Assembly: GCF_019844075.1 (NCBI RefSeq)
Contig: NZ_CP081964.1
Coordinates: 1,240,001-1,304,000, forward strand
Length of the DNA: 64,000 bases
Origin: Curtobacterium sp. TC1
GTDB lineage: Bacteria > Actinomycetota > Actinomycetes > Actinomycetales > Microbacteriaceae
Direction of reading: 5' to 3'
Both the position numbers and the translations under genes were made by a program. Within the stretch, counting starts at the first letter, position 1; the number at the start of each line of letters is the position of its first letter. The notes beneath the pieces were generated by a model that saw nothing but the letters and a program-made list of their open reading frames with translations, did no database searches and was not told the DNA's origin. This document shows positions 16,908-25,146 of this stretch, piece by piece.

Positions 16908-18317
16908 GTGACCGACACCCTCTCCGCGTACCGGAAGACCCTGCCCTACATCCGCGAGTGGGTGTCGTACAAGGTCTGGCAGCTCCGGGTGCCCGGCGTG
17001 CAGGTCGCCATCGGGTTCGGCGGCGAGGTGCTGTTCGACGAAGCCTGGGGCTACGCCGACGTCGAGGCCGGGCGTCGCCTGACCACCACCGACCTGTTCC
17101 GCATCGCCTCGCACTCGAAGACCTTCACCGCGACGGCCCTGCTCCAGCTCGCCGAGCGCGGGTCGCTCCGGCTCGACGACACCGTCGGCACGTACATCCC
17201 CGCCCTGGTCGACGGCGGCTCCCCGCTCGCCGACGCCACGATCCGGGAGCTCATGGAGATGGGCGCCGGGGTCATCCGCGACGGCCACGACGGCGACTAC
17301 TGGTCGCTCCTGCGGCCGTTCCCCGACGAGCAGGAGCTGCTGGCGCTCGTGCTCGACCGCGGTCAGAAGGTCCCCACCGGGTCGTCCTTCAACTACTCGA
17401 ACCTCGGCTACTCGCTGCTCGGACTCGTCATCGCCGCGGTCTCCGGCCGGTCCTACAACGACTTCGTCCGCGAGTCGATCACCGAACCCCTGGGACTCCG
17501 CAACACCGGCCCGGACTGGGACCCCACCCGTGCCGACGACTTCGTGGTCGGGTACACCGGGTTCCACACCGCGCGGCGCCGGCAGCGCATCGACCACGTG
17601 GACACCCGCGCGATGGCCGCCGCCACCGGGTTCCACGGCACCGCCTCCGACCTGGTCAGGTACTTCTCGCAGCACGTCATCGGGCACGGCAGGCTGCTCG
17701 ACGACCACTCGAAGCGGCTCGCGCAGCGCAAGGCCTGGAGTGCCACCGACGACCCGGCCGCCCGCGGGTACGGCGCCGGCTTCATCGTCGACCGCATCGG
17801 AGGCCGTGAGGTCCGCGGCCACTCCGGCGGGTTCCCCGGGCACATCACGCAGTCGCTGTTCGACCCGGCATCGGGCCTCGTCGTCTCCGTGATGACGAGC
17901 GCTGCCGCCGGACCCGCCACCCTCATCGCCACCGCCGTCGTGCAGATGCTCGACGCCGCGGCGGACGCGTCCGCGCCCGGCACCCCCGTGCCCGACGACG
18001 TCGACACCGCCGCGTACACCGGCCGCTTCGCCAACCCGTGGGGCGTCAGCGACATCGCCCGCATCGGCGACCGGCTCGTCGAGGTCGACCCGTCCGGACC
18101 CGAACCGCTCGACACCCCCACCCGGCTCGAGGTCGTCGACGCGGACACGCTGCGGATGACGCACGGCAACCGCTTCGGTTCGATCGACGAGGACATCACC
18201 TTCACGCGCGACGCCGACGGTACCGTCCGGTCGATCCGCGCCGGTGGCGGCATGACCGAGGAACCGTGGACGATCCCGACCGAGTCGCCCGAGGTCGCGG
18301 CGGGGCTGGCACCGTGA
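16908..18317 (+). CDS. serine hydrolase of the beta-lactamase/penicillin-binding fold (class C type), 469 aa
   Basis: Contains the S-x-x-K motif as S68-H-S-K71, the Y-x-N motif as Y-S-N near residue 164, and H-S-G-G near residue 305. The family includes DD-peptidases, D-aminopeptidases and esterases. No signal peptide is present, so it is probably a cytoplasmic peptidase or esterase acting on imported peptides rather than a resistance beta-lactamase. Residues after about 360 form a separate small domain (lipocalin-like beta region is possible). GTG start with AAAGGA upstream; overlaps the regulator gene by 4 bp (GTGA). Confidence 0.88.
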   Translation: MTDTLSAYRKTLPYIREWVSYKVWQLRVPGVQVAIGFGGEVLFDEAWGYADVEAGRRLTTTDLFRIASHSKTFTATALLQLAERGSLRLDDTVGTYIPALVDGGSPLADATIRELMEMGAGVIRDGHDGDYWSLLRPFPDEQELLALVLDRGQKVPTGSSFNYSNLGYSLLGLVIAAVSGRSYNDFVRESITEPLGLRNTGPDWDPTRADDFVVGYTGFHTARRRQRIDHVDTRAMAAATGFHGTASDLVRYFSQHVIGHGRLLDDHSKRLAQRKAWSATDDPAARGYGAGFIVDRIGGREVRGHSGGFPGHITQSLFDPASGLVVSVMTSAAAGPATLIATAVVQMLDAAADASAPGTPVPDDVDTAAYTGRFANPWGVSDIARIGDRLVEVDPSGPEPLDTPTRLEVVDADTLRMTHGNRFGSIDEDITFTRDADGTVRSIRAGGGMTEEPWTIPTESPEVAAGLAP

Positions 18318-18880
18318 GCGGCGTCGACGGTCGGGACGACGGTGTCGGGCACGACGACGTCGTGCTCGAACCCGAGCGGCAGGCGTTCGTCGAGGAGTTC
18401 GCCCTGATGCTCAACGACGGTGCGGGCATGCCCCTCACCGACGCCCGCGTGCTCGGCTACCTCATGATGACCCGCGCGCCGCACTCGTCCTCCGCCGACC
18501 TGCAGGACGCCCTCGGCGCCAGCTCGGGCTCGGTGTCGATGGCCACGCGACGGCTCGTCGACTCCGGGTTCGTGAAGCGCCACATCGTCGCCGGCGAACG
18601 CAGCCACTACTTCCGCGCCGAGGCGGACGTCTGGGGTTCCTGGCTCGCGAGCGAGCGGAAGTACCTCGACCGGCAGCGCGACATCATCGGCCGCGGACTC
18701 ACCGTCGTCGAGGCCGCGGGCCGCACCGGCGCGGGCGACGTCGACGCCGAGGTCCGCGAGCGCCTGCTCAACGGCCGCGACTACATGCAGTGGCTGCAGG
18801 GGTACCACCGCAAGATGCTCGAGGAGTGGGAGGCGTTCAAGGCCGCCCGCGACCACACCGACCGTTCGGAGACCCCATGA
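18314..18880 (+). CDS. GbsR/MarR-type transcriptional regulator, 188 aa
   Basis: A winged-helix protein: residues about 30-95 contain D-A-R-V-L-G-Y-L-M, then S-S-A-D-L-Q-D-A-L-G-A-S-S-G-S-V-S as helix-turn-helix and a wing with G-E-R-S-H-Y-F. The C-terminal half is helical and likely dimerises. GbsR-like proteins repress transport operons. Being inside the peptide-import operon with 4-bp overlaps on both sides, it probably autoregulates the operon, perhaps through the repeats at 11895-11930. Confidence 0.87.
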   Translation: MSGVDGRDDGVGHDDVVLEPERQAFVEEFALMLNDGAGMPLTDARVLGYLMMTRAPHSSSADLQDALGASSGSVSMATRRLVDSGFVKRHIVAGERSHYFRAEADVWGSWLASERKYLDRQRDIIGRGLTVVEAAGRTGAGDVDAEVRERLLNGRDYMQWLQGYHRKMLEEWEAFKAARDHTDRSETP

Positions 18881-20529
18881 CCGACGTCCTGACCGTCGAC
18901 CACCTGTCCGTGACCTTCGACGTCGACGGCGTCGAGGTCCGCGCGGTCGACGACGCCTCGTTCACGGTCGGCCGCGGCGAGGTCGTCGCCGTCGTCGGGG
19001 AGTCCGGGTCGGGCAAGAGCATCACCGCGATGACGGCGATGGGGATCGCCCCCGACGGTGCGCGCGCCTCCGGCAGCATCCGGCTCGGCGACCTCGAGGT
19101 CATCGGCTCCGACGAGCGCACCCTGCGCGGGGTCCGGGGCCGCAGCGTGTCGATGGTCTTCCAGGACCCGTCGGCCGCGCTCAACCCGGTGTTCACGGTC
19201 GGGTTCCAGCTGGCCGAGGCCGTCCGCCGCGCCGACGCATCGCACGACCGCGCCGCCGTCCGTGAACGATCGCTCGAACTCCTGCGCGCCGTCGAGGTGC
19301 CGGAGCCCGAACGCCGGCTCGGCCAGTACCCGCACGAGCTCTCCGGCGGACAGGCGCAGCGCGTGATGATCGCGATGGCGCTCGCCGCCGACCCCGACCT
19401 GCTCATCGCCGACGAGCCGACGACCGCACTCGACGTCACGGTGCAGGCCGAGGTGCTCGACGTCCTGCGTGCGCTGCGGGAACGCACCGGCACCGCGATC
19501 CTCCTCATCACCCACGACATGGGCGTCGTCGCCGACATTGCCGACCGCGTGGTCGTCATGCGCCGCGGTCGCGTCGTCGAGACGGGCACCGTCGCCGCGG
19601 TCTTCGCCGCGCCGTCCGCTGAGTACACCCGCGACCTGCTCGCTGCGGTCCCACGCATGGGCACCGGGTCCGGCCAGGAGGCCCGGATCGACACCGTCAC
19701 GGAGGCCCCCTCGGTCGTCCTCGACGTCCGGCACCTCGTGGTCGAGTACGGCGGTGCGCTGCGCGGGCGGTTCCGCGCGGTCGACGACGTGTCGTTCACG
19801 GTCGGTCGCGGTGAGATCGTCGGACTCGTGGGGGAGTCCGGCAGCGGCAAGACCACCATCGGCCGCGCGGCCGTGGGACTCGCACCGATCACGTCCGGAT
19901 CGGTCGTCGTCGCGGGCACCGACGTGGCGGTCGCCCGGCGAGCAGCTCGTCGCGAGATGCGGCGACACGTCGGTGTGGTCTTCCAGAACCCGCTCCGGTC
20001 GCTCAACCCGCGGTACACGGTCGGACAGACCGTCGCCGAGCCGCTCCGGCAGGTCCTGCGCCTGCCGTCGGCGCAGATCGACGAACGGGTGGACCGGCTG
20101 CTCGCCGACGTCGGCCTGGACGGCGGGTACCGCGAGCGCTTCCCGCACGAGCTCTCCGGCGGGCAACGGCAGCGCGTCGCGATCGCCCGCGCGGTCGCGC
20201 TCGACCCCGCACTGCTCATCGCCGACGAGCCCACGAGTGCCCTCGACGTCTCGGTGCAGGCGCGGGTGCTCGACGTCTTCCGGGAACTGCAGGAGCGCCT
20301 GGGCTTCGCGTGCCTGTTCGTCACGCACGACCTGGCCGTGGTCGACACGCTGTGCGACCGGGTCGTCGTGCTGCACGGTGGGGAGGTCGCCGAGCAGGGG
20401 ACCCGCGACGCCATCCTCCGGTCGCCGCAGGACCCCTACACGCGCCGGCTCATCCAGGCCGCGCCGGTACCCGACCCGGCCGAGCAGGCCGTCCGCCGGT
20501 CCGAGCGTCTGGCCGCACGGGTCGGCTGA
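18877..20529 (+). CDS. fused DppD-DppF-type ABC ATPase, 550 aa
   Basis: Two complete nucleotide-binding domains in one chain. Walker A motifs are G-E-S-G-S-G-K-S (about residue 43) and G-E-S-G-S-G-K-T (about residue 322); signatures are L-S-G-G-Q-A-Q-R and L-S-G-G-Q-R-Q-R; Walker B is L-L-I-A-D-E-P-T in both. It energises the importer formed by the two permeases. Separate DppD and DppF genes are the usual state; the fusion also occurs in the second peptide operon (52314). Last gene of the operon. Confidence 0.94.
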   Translation: MTDVLTVDHLSVTFDVDGVEVRAVDDASFTVGRGEVVAVVGESGSGKSITAMTAMGIAPDGARASGSIRLGDLEVIGSDERTLRGVRGRSVSMVFQDPSAALNPVFTVGFQLAEAVRRADASHDRAAVRERSLELLRAVEVPEPERRLGQYPHELSGGQAQRVMIAMALAADPDLLIADEPTTALDVTVQAEVLDVLRALRERTGTAILLITHDMGVVADIADRVVVMRRGRVVETGTVAAVFAAPSAEYTRDLLAAVPRMGTGSGQEARIDTVTEAPSVVLDVRHLVVEYGGALRGRFRAVDDVSFTVGRGEIVGLVGESGSGKTTIGRAAVGLAPITSGSVVVAGTDVAVARRAARREMRRHVGVVFQNPLRSLNPRYTVGQTVAEPLRQVLRLPSAQIDERVDRLLADVGLDGGYRERFPHELSGGQRQRVAIARAVALDPALLIADEPTSALDVSVQARVLDVFRELQERLGFACLFVTHDLAVVDTLCDRVVVLHGGEVAEQGTRDAILRSPQDPYTRRLIQAAPVPDPAEQAVRRSERLAARVG

Positions 20530-20595
20530 GGGGCGCTCGCGGCCTCGGCGCAGTTGCAGGCTCAGCGCAGCTGCTAGGTCGGCGTCCGTGTGGCG

Positions 20596-21177
20596 TCAGC
20601 GCACCTCGGCTGAGACCCACAGGGCGTTCGCGCCGCGGCCGACCGGACGCAGGAGCGGGACGGCGACGAGCACCGTCGCCGCCAGGTACGCCACGGTCTG
20701 CAGCAGCCCCGGGACGGCCAGCACGATGCCCAGCGCCTCCTGTGGGGTCGCCAGGATCAGCACCGTGTTCGACAGGAGCGCCGCGACGAACCACAGCGAC
20801 GCCGCCACGGTGACGACCCAGCCGAAGGCCCGCTGCACGCCGTCCTCGTTCCGGACGGTGAGCACCCCGAACGCCACGAGTGCACCCTGCGCGACCACGA
20901 GGAGCACCTCGGTGGCCCAGCCCGGCGCCGGCCACAGGAGCGCGAACGCCAGGACCGACACCGCGAACGCGAGCGCCCGGCGGTCCCGAGCGCGCACCGC
21001 TGCGACGAGCACGACCGCAGCTGCCAGCCCGGCGAGCGCCGTGGCGACGAGGAGCAGCCCGTTCGGCAGGTCCCACGGCGCGAGCCAGATCGTCCCCACC
21101 AGGCCGCGCGCCCCGAACACGACCGCTGCGACGACTGCCGCGGCCGAGACCACCCGAACCCCCGTGATGTTCTGCAT
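20596..21177 (-). CDS. integral membrane protein of unknown function, 193 aa
   Basis: About six hydrophobic segments are spread over the whole length, with short loops; the N-terminal one begins V-R-V-V-S-A-A-A-V-V-A. No family recognised and no catalytic motif. The ATG is 6 nt after TAGTGT (21184-21189), so it has a leaderless promoter of its own. It converges with the peptide ATPase gene and is divergent from the sensor kinase gene. Confidence 0.75.
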   Translation of the reverse strand: MQNITGVRVVSAAAVVAAVVFGARGLVGTIWLAPWDLPNGLLLVATALAGLAAAVVLVAAVRARDRRALAFAVSVLAFALLWPAPGWATEVLLVVAQGALVAFGVLTVRNEDGVQRAFGWVVTVAASLWFVAALLSNTVLILATPQEALGIVLAVPGLLQTVAYLAATVLVAVPLLRPVGRGANALWVSAEVR

Positions 21178-21308
21178 GCGCGCACACTACTCCCGCGCCC
21201 GTCACACCGCGATGGTGCCCCGGGAGCCGGCGGAACGGGGGATAACCCCACCCGGGGTGGGGAGGGGGCAGGATGGGGGAACGGCCCCGTGATCGCGAGG
21301 CTGGAGTC

Positions 21309-22865
21309 ATGACCGACACCGACCGCCTCGACCAGGCGCGAACCGTCCCGCTGGACGACGTCACGCCCTCGCCCGACCAGGCCCAGACCGTCCCGCTGGG
21401 CGACTCCGTCCCACCTGGAGCCACCAAGCCGATGCCGCAGTACCCGCGACAGCACGACCAGCAGACGCCGCCGGCGTCGTGGGGCGCGACCCCGCCGAAC
21501 GGATCGGCACCCGTCGGCGGCCACGGCCGCGGTCCGGGTTCCGGCATGACCGCCGGTGCGTTCTACCGCGAGTCCTGGAAGCGCCTGCCGCGCGACTTCG
21601 GCTACATGGCCCTGACGGCCGTGCTGCTGTGCACCCTGTACGTCGCGTTCCCCGCAGCGATCTTCGGTGGAGGCTTCCGCGACCTGTTCAACCCGTTCGT
21701 GCTGCTGATGTTCTTCATCGCGCTGTTCGTGGCGCGGTGGCTCGGACAGTTCGAGAAGCTCCGCATCGGATGGGCCGACCGGCGTCCGATCCGGCCGGTG
21801 GACTGGACGCCCCGCTGGCAGCAGAACTGGTGGACGCGCACGGGGTCCGCGGTCGCCAACCCGCACTACTGGCTCTACCTGCTGCACGCAGCGGTCGTGT
21901 ACCCGCTCGTCGCCCTGGTGACCGTCGGTGCGGGGGCGATCCTGCTCGCCGGGTTCCTCTGGCCGATCGCCGTCGGCGGGTTGTTCCTGCTCAACAACAT
22001 CCGGTCCGGGTACTTCCCGGACGGCATCGGGTTCGCCACGGGCGTCGGGTTCCTCGGGCTGCTGTCGATGGCGGCCTCGGTCGTGCTGTTCCCGCTGTGG
22101 GCCCGCGGTTCGGTCATCGCGCACTACTGGGTGGACTTCGGCCTGCTCGGCGGGTTCCGTGCGGAGCAGCTCGAGCAGCGCGTCGCCGGACTGCAGGCCT
22201 CCCGCGCCGGTGCGGCGACCGCCGAGGGACAGGCCCTGCGCCAGATCGAGCGCGACCTGCACGACGGCCCTCAGCAGCGCCTGGTGCGGCTCCGGATGGA
22301 CCTGTCCGCCGCCGAGCGCGCGTTCGACAAGGACCCGCAGAAGGCGAAGCAGCTGATCGGCGAGGCATCGGAGCACGCGCAGGACGCCCTCGACGAACTG
22401 CGTGCGCTGTCCCGCGGGTTCGCCCCGCCGATCCTGCTCGACCGCGGGCTCGTGGCGGCCCTTGAGGCGCTCGTCGCCCGCACGCCGATCCCGGTCGGCC
22501 TCGACGTCCGTCTGCCCGAGGGCCTCGAGCTCGCGACGGAGATCCAGCGCAACGTGTACTTCACGGTGAGCGAGCTCCTGACGAACACCATGAAGCACGC
22601 CGGTGCGACGACCGCCGGGGTGTACCTCGGGCTCGTCGTCGACGCCTCCGGGCTCTGGTACCTGACCGTCAGCGTCACCGACGACGGCCGTGGTGGCGCC
22701 CGACCCCAGCAGGGCCACGGCATCGAGGGCCTGATCGGCCGGATGCGCGCGCTCGACGGCGACCTGGTCGTCGCGAGCCCCGAGGGCGGACCCACCGAGG
22801 CCACGGCCCGCATCCCGCTCGGCGCCCTGAACGGCGTCCCCACGACGGCGAACCCGCGGTCGTGA
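21309..22865 (+). CDS. sensor histidine kinase (NarL/DesK type), 518 aa
   Basis: Residues 1-75 are Pro/Gln-rich and disordered with two T-V-P-L-D/G repeats; several membrane segments follow (about residues 95-265). The dimerisation box is E-R-D-L-H-D-G-P-Q-Q-R with phospho-acceptor His318, and the HATPase_c domain shows N-T-M-K-H-A, D-D-G-R-G-G-A and G-H-G-I-E-G-L. It should phosphorylate the LuxR-type regulator encoded next. ATG 21309 has GGAG only 2 nt upstream; an in-frame ATG at 21273 with a better GGGAGGGGG site is a real alternative and would add 12 residues. Confidence 0.92.
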   Translation: MTDTDRLDQARTVPLDDVTPSPDQAQTVPLGDSVPPGATKPMPQYPRQHDQQTPPASWGATPPNGSAPVGGHGRGPGSGMTAGAFYRESWKRLPRDFGYMALTAVLLCTLYVAFPAAIFGGGFRDLFNPFVLLMFFIALFVARWLGQFEKLRIGWADRRPIRPVDWTPRWQQNWWTRTGSAVANPHYWLYLLHAAVVYPLVALVTVGAGAILLAGFLWPIAVGGLFLLNNIRSGYFPDGIGFATGVGFLGLLSMAASVVLFPLWARGSVIAHYWVDFGLLGGFRAEQLEQRVAGLQASRAGAATAEGQALRQIERDLHDGPQQRLVRLRMDLSAAERAFDKDPQKAKQLIGEASEHAQDALDELRALSRGFAPPILLDRGLVAALEALVARTPIPVGLDVRLPEGLELATEIQRNVYFTVSELLTNTMKHAGATTAGVYLGLVVDASGLWYLTVSVTDDGRGGARPQQGHGIEGLIGRMRALDGDLVVASPEGGPTEATARIPLGALNGVPTTANPRS

Positions 22866-22871
22866 CCCCAC

Positions 22872-22889
22872 GGGAGCGCCCGCGCTCCC
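22872..22889. other. 7-bp GC-rich hairpin between kinase and response regulator genes
   Basis: GGGAGCG and CGCTCCC flank a 4-nt loop 7 bases after the kinase stop codon and overlap the expected -35 region of the response-regulator promoter. It may reduce read-through from the kinase gene or be a protein-binding site. Confidence 0.4.
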
Positions 22890-22891
22890 AC

Positions 22892-22904
22892 TAGGCTGGT
22901 CGGC
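22892..22904 (+). promoter_or_regulatory. -10 box of a leaderless promoter
   Basis: TAGGCT (22892-22897) is 7 nt before the ATG of the response regulator, so it can be transcribed separately from the kinase. Confidence 0.5.
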
Positions 22905-23567
22905 ATGACAGACGGCCCGGATGCAGCACGCATCCGGGCCGTCGTCGTCGACGACGCCGTCCTGCTGCGCGAGGGCTTGGCCCGCGTGCTCGACGAAGCC
23001 GGCATCGACGTCATCGGGCAGTACGCCGACGCCCGCGCCTTCCTCGCGACGCTGCCCGACGGCGCTCCCGACGTCGTGGTCATGGACGTCCGGATGCCAC
23101 CGACCTTCACCGACGAAGGCGTCCGCGCGGCCGTCGAGACCCGCCGGATCGCCCCGCGCACGGGTGTGCTCCTGCTCTCGCAGTACGTCGAGGCCACCTA
23201 CGCCGAAGACGTCCTCGCCGCCGGCGCGACGGGCATCGGCTACCTGCTCAAGGACCGCGTCACACGGCTCGAGGAGATCGACGACGCCGTGCGCCGGATC
23301 GCGGCCGGTGGCACCGTGCTCGACCCCGAGGTCGTCACGCAGTTGATGAGCCGTCGGCGCGACCCCCTCGCCGCGCTCACCCCTCGTGAACGCGACGTGC
23401 TCGGCCTGATGGCCGAGGGGCGCACGAACGCAGCCATCGCCCGCGCGCTCGTCATCGGCACCGGCGCCGTCGAGAAGCACGTGTCGAGCATCTTCGGCAA
23501 GCTCGCGCTCGAGGACACCGGTGAGGACCACCGCCGCGTCCTCGCCGTGCTCGCCTACCTCGGATGA
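22905..23567 (+). CDS. LuxR/NarL-type response regulator, 220 aa
   Basis: Receiver domain with acidic pocket V-V-D-D-A, phospho-acceptor Asp61 in V-V-M-D-V-R-M-P and the conserved Lys in L-L-K-D-R, then a C-terminal LuxR helix-turn-helix (L-T-P-R-E-R-D-V-L, N-A-A-I-A-R-A-L, V-E-K-H-V-S-S-I-F). Partner of the kinase just upstream. The next gene, an EamA transporter, starts 13 bases later and may be co-transcribed. The target genes are not evident. Confidence 0.94.
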   Translation: MTDGPDAARIRAVVVDDAVLLREGLARVLDEAGIDVIGQYADARAFLATLPDGAPDVVVMDVRMPPTFTDEGVRAAVETRRIAPRTGVLLLSQYVEATYAEDVLAAGATGIGYLLKDRVTRLEEIDDAVRRIAAGGTVLDPEVVTQLMSRRRDPLAALTPRERDVLGLMAEGRTNAAIARALVIGTGAVEKHVSSIFGKLALEDTGEDHRRVLAVLAYLG

Positions 23568-23580
23568 CCCGGGCGCGCGG

Positions 23581-24444
23581 ATGAACCAGGCCCGCGGCAC
23601 CGATCGGGTCCCGGCTCCGCTGCTCGCCCTCACCGCGATGGTGTCCGTCCAGCTCGGCGCCGCGATCGCGAAGACCCACTTCGACGACGTCGGCGCGGTC
23701 GGGGCCGCGGCGCTCCGGCTCGTCATCGGTGCGGTGGTGCTCGCCCTGGTCGTCCGTCCCCGCGTCCGGCACTGGACCCGCGCGCAGTGGGTCGGTGCCG
23801 TCGGTCTCGGGCTGGCGCTCGGCGGGATGAACGTCTTCATCTACCTGGCGTTCGCGAGCATCCCGATCGGGGTCGCGGTGACGATCGAGTTCCTCGGCCC
23901 CCTCGCCCTGTCCCTCGTGCACACCCGACGCTGGCGGGACGCGCTCTGGGCTGCCCTGGCGCTCGCCGGCGTCGTGCTGCTCGGGGTCGGCCCGAGCGCC
24001 GTGACCGAGGTCGGCGGGGTCGTCTGGGCCGTGTTCGCGGCGGCGTGCTGGGCGGGCTACATCGTGATGAACCGGCACGTCGGCGCGGCGATCCCCGGGG
24101 TCGACGGCCTGGTGGTGTCGATGGTGGTCGCGATGCTCGTGTCGCTGCCGTTCGGGCTCCCGTCCGCGGTGGACGGCGTGGTCCGCGAACCCGTGCTCCT
24201 GCTGGTCTTCGGCGCGGTCGCGGTGTTGTCGAGCGTGCTGCCCTACGCCCTCGAGATGGCGGCGTTGCGGCGGATGCCGACGCGGGTGTTCGGCGTCCTG
24301 CAGAGCCTCGGCCCGGCGATCGCCGCGCTGGCCGGCCTCGTGGTGCTCAGTGAGGGGCTGTCGGTGCTGGAGACGGTGGCGCTGGTGTGCGTCACCGCTG
24401 CGAGCGTCGCCGTCACGCTCTCGGCGCGCCGCCGACGCCGCTGA
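23581..24444 (+). CDS. EamA-family (DMT) exporter, RhtA-like, 287 aa
   Basis: Ten hydrophobic segments in two EamA repeats. Features such as A-A-L-R-L-V-I-G-A in helix 2, the P-I-G-V-A-V-T-I-E-F-L-G-P-L pair in repeat one and P-Y-A-L-E-M-A-A-L-R-R in repeat two are like RhtA, which exports threonine/homoserine and other amphipathic metabolites. Likely cotranscribed with the two-component system. Substrate not determined. Confidence 0.9.
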   Translation: MNQARGTDRVPAPLLALTAMVSVQLGAAIAKTHFDDVGAVGAAALRLVIGAVVLALVVRPRVRHWTRAQWVGAVGLGLALGGMNVFIYLAFASIPIGVAVTIEFLGPLALSLVHTRRWRDALWAALALAGVVLLGVGPSAVTEVGGVVWAVFAAACWAGYIVMNRHVGAAIPGVDGLVVSMVVAMLVSLPFGLPSAVDGVVREPVLLLVFGAVAVLSSVLPYALEMAALRRMPTRVFGVLQSLGPAIAALAGLVVLSEGLSVLETVALVCVTAASVAVTLSARRRRR

Positions 24445-24452
24445 ACGACCGT

Positions 24453-24605
24453 CTACTCGTCGCCGAGGAAGTCGGCGCACGTGGGTTCCGTGTGCTCGCC
24501 CGACAGCAGGGCGGGGTCGTTGACCCGGGCCTCGACGTAGGCGCTGATGACCTCGGGCGGGGTGAGCACGTGGGCGACCCAGGACGGCACCGCGGTGTTC
24601 TTCAT
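24453..24605 (-). CDS. small protein of 50 aa, unknown
   Basis: A short reading frame supported by an ideal ribosome site: GGAGG 4 nt before the ATG, and third-position GC bias. The protein starts M-K-N-T-A-V-P-S-W-V-A-H-V and ends A-D-F-L-G-D-E; it is acidic, amphipathic and has a single Cys (Cys44). No signal peptide or membrane segment. It lies downstream of the SOS-controlled gene on the same strand with a 102-base gap, so it may share that transcript. A degenerate SOS-like pair of TCGA half-sites (about 24630-24650) lies upstream. Family not recognised. Confidence 0.6.
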   Translation of the reverse strand: MKNTAVPSWVAHVLTPPEVISAYVEARVNDPALLSGEHTEPTCADFLGDE

Positions 24606-24707
24606 GGTGCCTCCTCGTTCCGGAGCGGCACTCGAACGAATGCCTCGATCAGTGAGTTACTTGCCGAACCGGTGTTCGCCAAACGATCCTCGGGGTGCGA
24701 CCGGAAG

Positions 24708-25040
24708 TCAACGCGCTGCGTTCTGCGGACTCCGGATCGCGCGTTCCGCCTGGTCGGCGCGCAGGGTGCGGTGCTTCACGGCGGACCGCCACACCCACGC
24801 GTCCGCCTGCTGTCCGAACTGCGCCCACTCGACCATGACGGCATCGCGGGTCCAGCTCTTCGCGAAGGCCTTCACGCGCACGTGGAAGGTCGGGAACTGG
24901 ATCCACGCCCAGACCGGCACCGGGGTGACGGCGTGGCAGACGTCGGGCCCGCGGGCGTCCTCGGACAGCGAGTAGGCGCGCGGACGTTCGACCTCCGGGT
25001 GTTCCGGGGGCTGCCACCGGTTCTCGCGACGCCGTCCCAC
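24708..25040 (-). CDS. unknown 110-aa protein under SOS control
   Basis: A compact, tryptophan-rich protein (W-Q-P-P-E-H-P-E-V near the start, V-W-A-W-I-Q-F-P, A-K-S-W-T-R-D-A, V-E-W-A-Q-F-G, A-W-V-W-R-S-A-V). The pattern is of a small alpha/beta domain; no enzymatic motif or membrane segment is seen. The GTG start is supported by a promoter with TTGACT, a 17-bp spacer, TCGAAT and 6 nt to the GTG, giving a leaderless mRNA. A perfect SOS box overlaps that promoter, so LexA should repress it until DNA damage. I cannot name the family; a role in damage response or error-prone repair is an inference from regulation. Confidence 0.75.
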   Translation of the reverse strand: MGRRRENRWQPPEHPEVERPRAYSLSEDARGPDVCHAVTPVPVWAWIQFPTFHVRVKAFAKSWTRDAVMVEWAQFGQQADAWVWRSAVKHRTLRADQAERAIRSPQNAAR

Positions 25041-25048
25041 GACGGTAT

Positions 25049-25064
25049 TCGAACGTGTGTTCGA
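25049..25064. promoter_or_regulatory. LexA-binding SOS box
   Basis: TCGAAC-N4-GTTCGA is a perfect match to the actinobacterial/Bacillus-type LexA operator. It lies between the -35 TTGACT (25075-25070, minus strand) and overlaps the -10 TCGAAT of the gene starting at 25040, an ideal place for repression. Confidence 0.85.
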
Positions 25065-25146
25065 ACGGGAGTCAAGTCCGCCGCGTGCAGTGGACCTCGG
25101 TCGGACGCCCGCTGGGCGTGTCGCAGCGGAGCGCCGGTGCGGCGTC

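Noticed and set aside
16908..18317. Antibiotic-resistance beta-lactamase
   Set aside because: It lacks a signal peptide and sits in a peptide-import operon; the SxxK/YxN/HSG pattern fits the wider serine hydrolase family.
20757..23840. Minus-strand open frame of 1027 codons across the two-component genes
   Set aside because: Shadow of kinase, regulator and transporter genes, all of which have clear domain motifs on the plus strand.
24625..24655. Second SOS box before the 50-aa gene
   Set aside because: The TCGA half-sites are wrongly spaced (N5) and degenerate; kept only as a remark.
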